NCBI GenBank assembly: GCA_019894655.1
Contig: JAGXNZ010000418.1
Span: 1 to 8,646, forward strand
Reading direction: 5' to 3'
Source of the DNA: Promethearchaeota archaeon
Lineage (GTDB): Archaea > Asgardarchaeota > Lokiarchaeia > Sigynarchaeales > SOKP01
Length of the DNA: 8,646 bases
Part shown: positions 7,278-8,646 of the stretch, piece by piece
Numbering within the stretch: the first letter of the stretch is position 1
Layout of the letters: each line of letters begins with the position of its first letter
Notes under the pieces: generated by a model
The model's database searches: none
Seen by the model: only the letters and a program-made list of their open reading frames with translations
What the model was told of the DNA's origin: nothing
Made by a program: the position numbers and the translations under genes

Positions 7278-8646
7278 TTAAGTCTCTAAGTAAATTGCGG
7301 GTTTATTAGGTAGAGCTTTAGTCGATCGCTTTTTAGGGTCGTATTTTGAATCAATTATTATACTGCTGTTTATCCTTTTTTCAATATAACCTTTATATTC
7401 TTCTAATAGCTCATATTCATTCAAATTAGTCAGATCCTTTTCCCAAATCCGATTCTTTATCTGATTTTTGACAAATGGAATTAAGTTCGAATTTTTCATA
7501 AAATCCGGAATTTGCTTACATTCTTCGATAATCTTCTTGAAATCGCCCAATTTTGAAGTAATTATTTTTAAAACCTCGTATTTCCAGCTTGGAGCAGTGT
7601 ACAGATAAATTTTGCTTAGATCACTGGATGAAACAATTTTTTGAATATTTAGAATATCAGCTATTACATCAGAAATATAATCAAATTCACTTTCGATATC
7701 GTTGTTAATGTACCCTTTGTTAAAATCGTCCCAAATGACATTTGAAAGGAAATCTATGTTTCCCATCATTTCCCATAGTTCTTCGCATAGGTGAGGTATG
7801 GTTAAAGAAAGTATTTTTACCCAGTTTGGAAAAATTATTTTATAAACTTCTAAAACATCATTCGCGTCTTCACAATATCTGTTAAAATCTTGAATTATGT
7901 TAAAAACCTCATAAAAAGAGAGTTGAATGTATTTTCTTATGTTTAAATCTTTCAAACCAATTTCCGCTTCGACAAATTTCTTAGTACATTTCGATAAAAC
8001 GATATTAGCATATTTTGTTTTAACATTCTCTATTTTTCCTTCAACATTATTTAGTTTATCTGTATTCTCTGAAATAAAATTATAGAACCGTATTATGTGG
8101 TTTTTTACAACTTGTAATTGTTTTTCACGCCAATCTACACTAATTCCAAAGTCAGCACTATGAGAGATATAAAACCGAAATAAATCAGCTGAGTAATTAG
8201 CTTTAATACTTGCTATTGAAATTACGTTTCCTTTAGATTTCCCCATTTTTTGACCTTCTATAATTACCGGTTCTATTAGAGAGACAATTTTTGGCCAATG
8301 TTCTTCGGGAAAAATAGCTACATGATGAAATATATAAAAGCTCAAATGATTGGAAATGTGCATTATTGCTGTATGCCTGTGATCAACTGGATACCAATAA
8401 TAAAATTCTTGCTGCATTTGGTTTAATACAGTTACTTCAATCTTGGTTTGGTTTGACAGACTTTTGATATCACCTATATTTAATAAAACATAATCAAAAA
8501 ACGCGGGTATAAGCTGTTCTGGTTTGATATCATTTTTCTTTATCAGATGAATTATGGTGTAGAAACTCATATATATTGTAGAATCGCTTAAAGACTCAAT
8601 AATCCAATTTTTGTCAAATGGAAGCGGAGTTCCAAGGCCTCTCTTC
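7278..8646 (-). CDS. leuS: Leucyl-tRNA synthetase, archaeal/eukaryotic type, C-terminal part (5' end outside window)
   Basis: Class I synthetase expected to charge tRNA-Leu with leucine in the cytosol. The frame stays open to the right edge. Upstream of the ATG at 8568-8570 it reads RGLGTPLPFD and IIESLSDSTIYM, a conserved segment of archaeal LeuRS, so that ATG is internal. About 455 residues are present of the 900-970 usual for archaeal LeuRS. In order they are the end of the catalytic domain, YPVDHR, HHVAIFPEEHWP, the KMSKS-loop equivalent KMGKS (8235-8249), DWRE, the anticodon-binding helical domain (IPHLCEELWEMMG), the archaeal extension with IYLYTAPSWKYEVL, and the terminal ALPNKPAIYLE. 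HIGH and the CP1 editing domain lie outside the window. Two active-site stretches differ from the consensus as I remember it: SGKDL is TAIMH, and KMSKS is KMGKS. It may be the housekeeping enzyme or a divergent paralogue. The gene converges on the kinase gene, with 22 bp between the stops. Confidence 0.9.
   Translation of the reverse strand, partial: KRGLGTPLPFDKNWIIESLSDSTIYMSFYTIIHLIKKNDIKPEQLIPAFFDYVLLNIGDIKSLSNQTKIEVTVLNQMQQEFYYWYPVDHRHTAIMHISNHLSFYIFHHVAIFPEEHWPKIVSLIEPVIIEGQKMGKSKGNVISIASIKANYSADLFRFYISHSADFGISVDWREKQLQVVKNHIIRFYNFISENTDKLNNVEGKIENVKTKYANIVLSKCTKKFVEAEIGLKDLNIRKYIQLSFYEVFNIIQDFNRYCEDANDVLEVYKIIFPNWVKILSLTIPHLCEELWEMMGNIDFLSNVIWDDFNKGYINNDIESEFDYISDVIADILNIQKIVSSSDLSKIYLYTAPSWKYEVLKIITSKLGDFKKIIEECKQIPDFMKNSNLIPFVKNQIKNRIWEKDLTNLNEYELLEEYKGYIEKRINSSIIIDSKYDPKKRSTKALPNKPAIYLET

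Noticed and set aside
1..8646. CRISPR array, transposase or defence cassette
   Set aside because: There are no regularly spaced short repeats, no terminal inverted repeats and no nuclease or transposase motif in any of the five genes.

Overview
The window looks like chromosomal DNA of an AT-rich archaeon, most likely an Asgard archaeon of the Lokiarchaeia type. Three things point there. First, the partial leucyl-tRNA synthetase at the right edge is of the archaeal/eukaryotic type. Second, the intergenic gaps hold archaeal TATA-like boxes and T-tract terminators. Third, the first gene couples duplicated winged-helix modules to a TPR tail, an architecture I associate with large Asgard families. 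The phylum is inferred from style and not proven by a marker gene.

There are five genes. From left to right: (1) a 637-residue protein with two N-terminal winged-helix modules, a helical middle and C-terminal TPRs (102-2015, +). (2) A 407-residue thiolase-like protein of the SCP-x/archaeal type whose nucleophilic cysteine position is proline (2044-3267, -). (3) A 457-residue FadA-like thiolase with an intact catalytic set (3382-4755, -). (4) A soluble four-PAS sensor histidine kinase (about 4997-7255, +). (5) The C-terminal part of a leucyl-tRNA synthetase, open at the right edge (7278-8646, -).

The genes do not form one operon. Gene 1 and the first thiolase converge with 28 bp between them. 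The two thiolases share a strand but are separated by 114 bp that hold a T-tract terminator for the upstream gene and a TATA-like box for the downstream gene. The second thiolase and the kinase diverge from a 241-bp intergenic region that carries promoters for both strands. The kinase and the synthetase converge with 22 bp between them. The thiolases plausibly belong to acyl-CoA metabolism (beta-oxidation or acetoacetyl-CoA chemistry). No DUF35 partner, HMG-CoA synthase, acyl-CoA dehydrogenase or response regulator is in the window.

I see no mobile element, CRISPR array, tRNA or rRNA, and no multi-gene system that looks new. The points most worth a second look are the cysteine-to-proline thiolase, the unusual active-site motifs of the leucyl-tRNA synthetase, the exact 126-residue spacing of the kinase's PAS modules, and the duplicated winged-helix head of the TPR protein.
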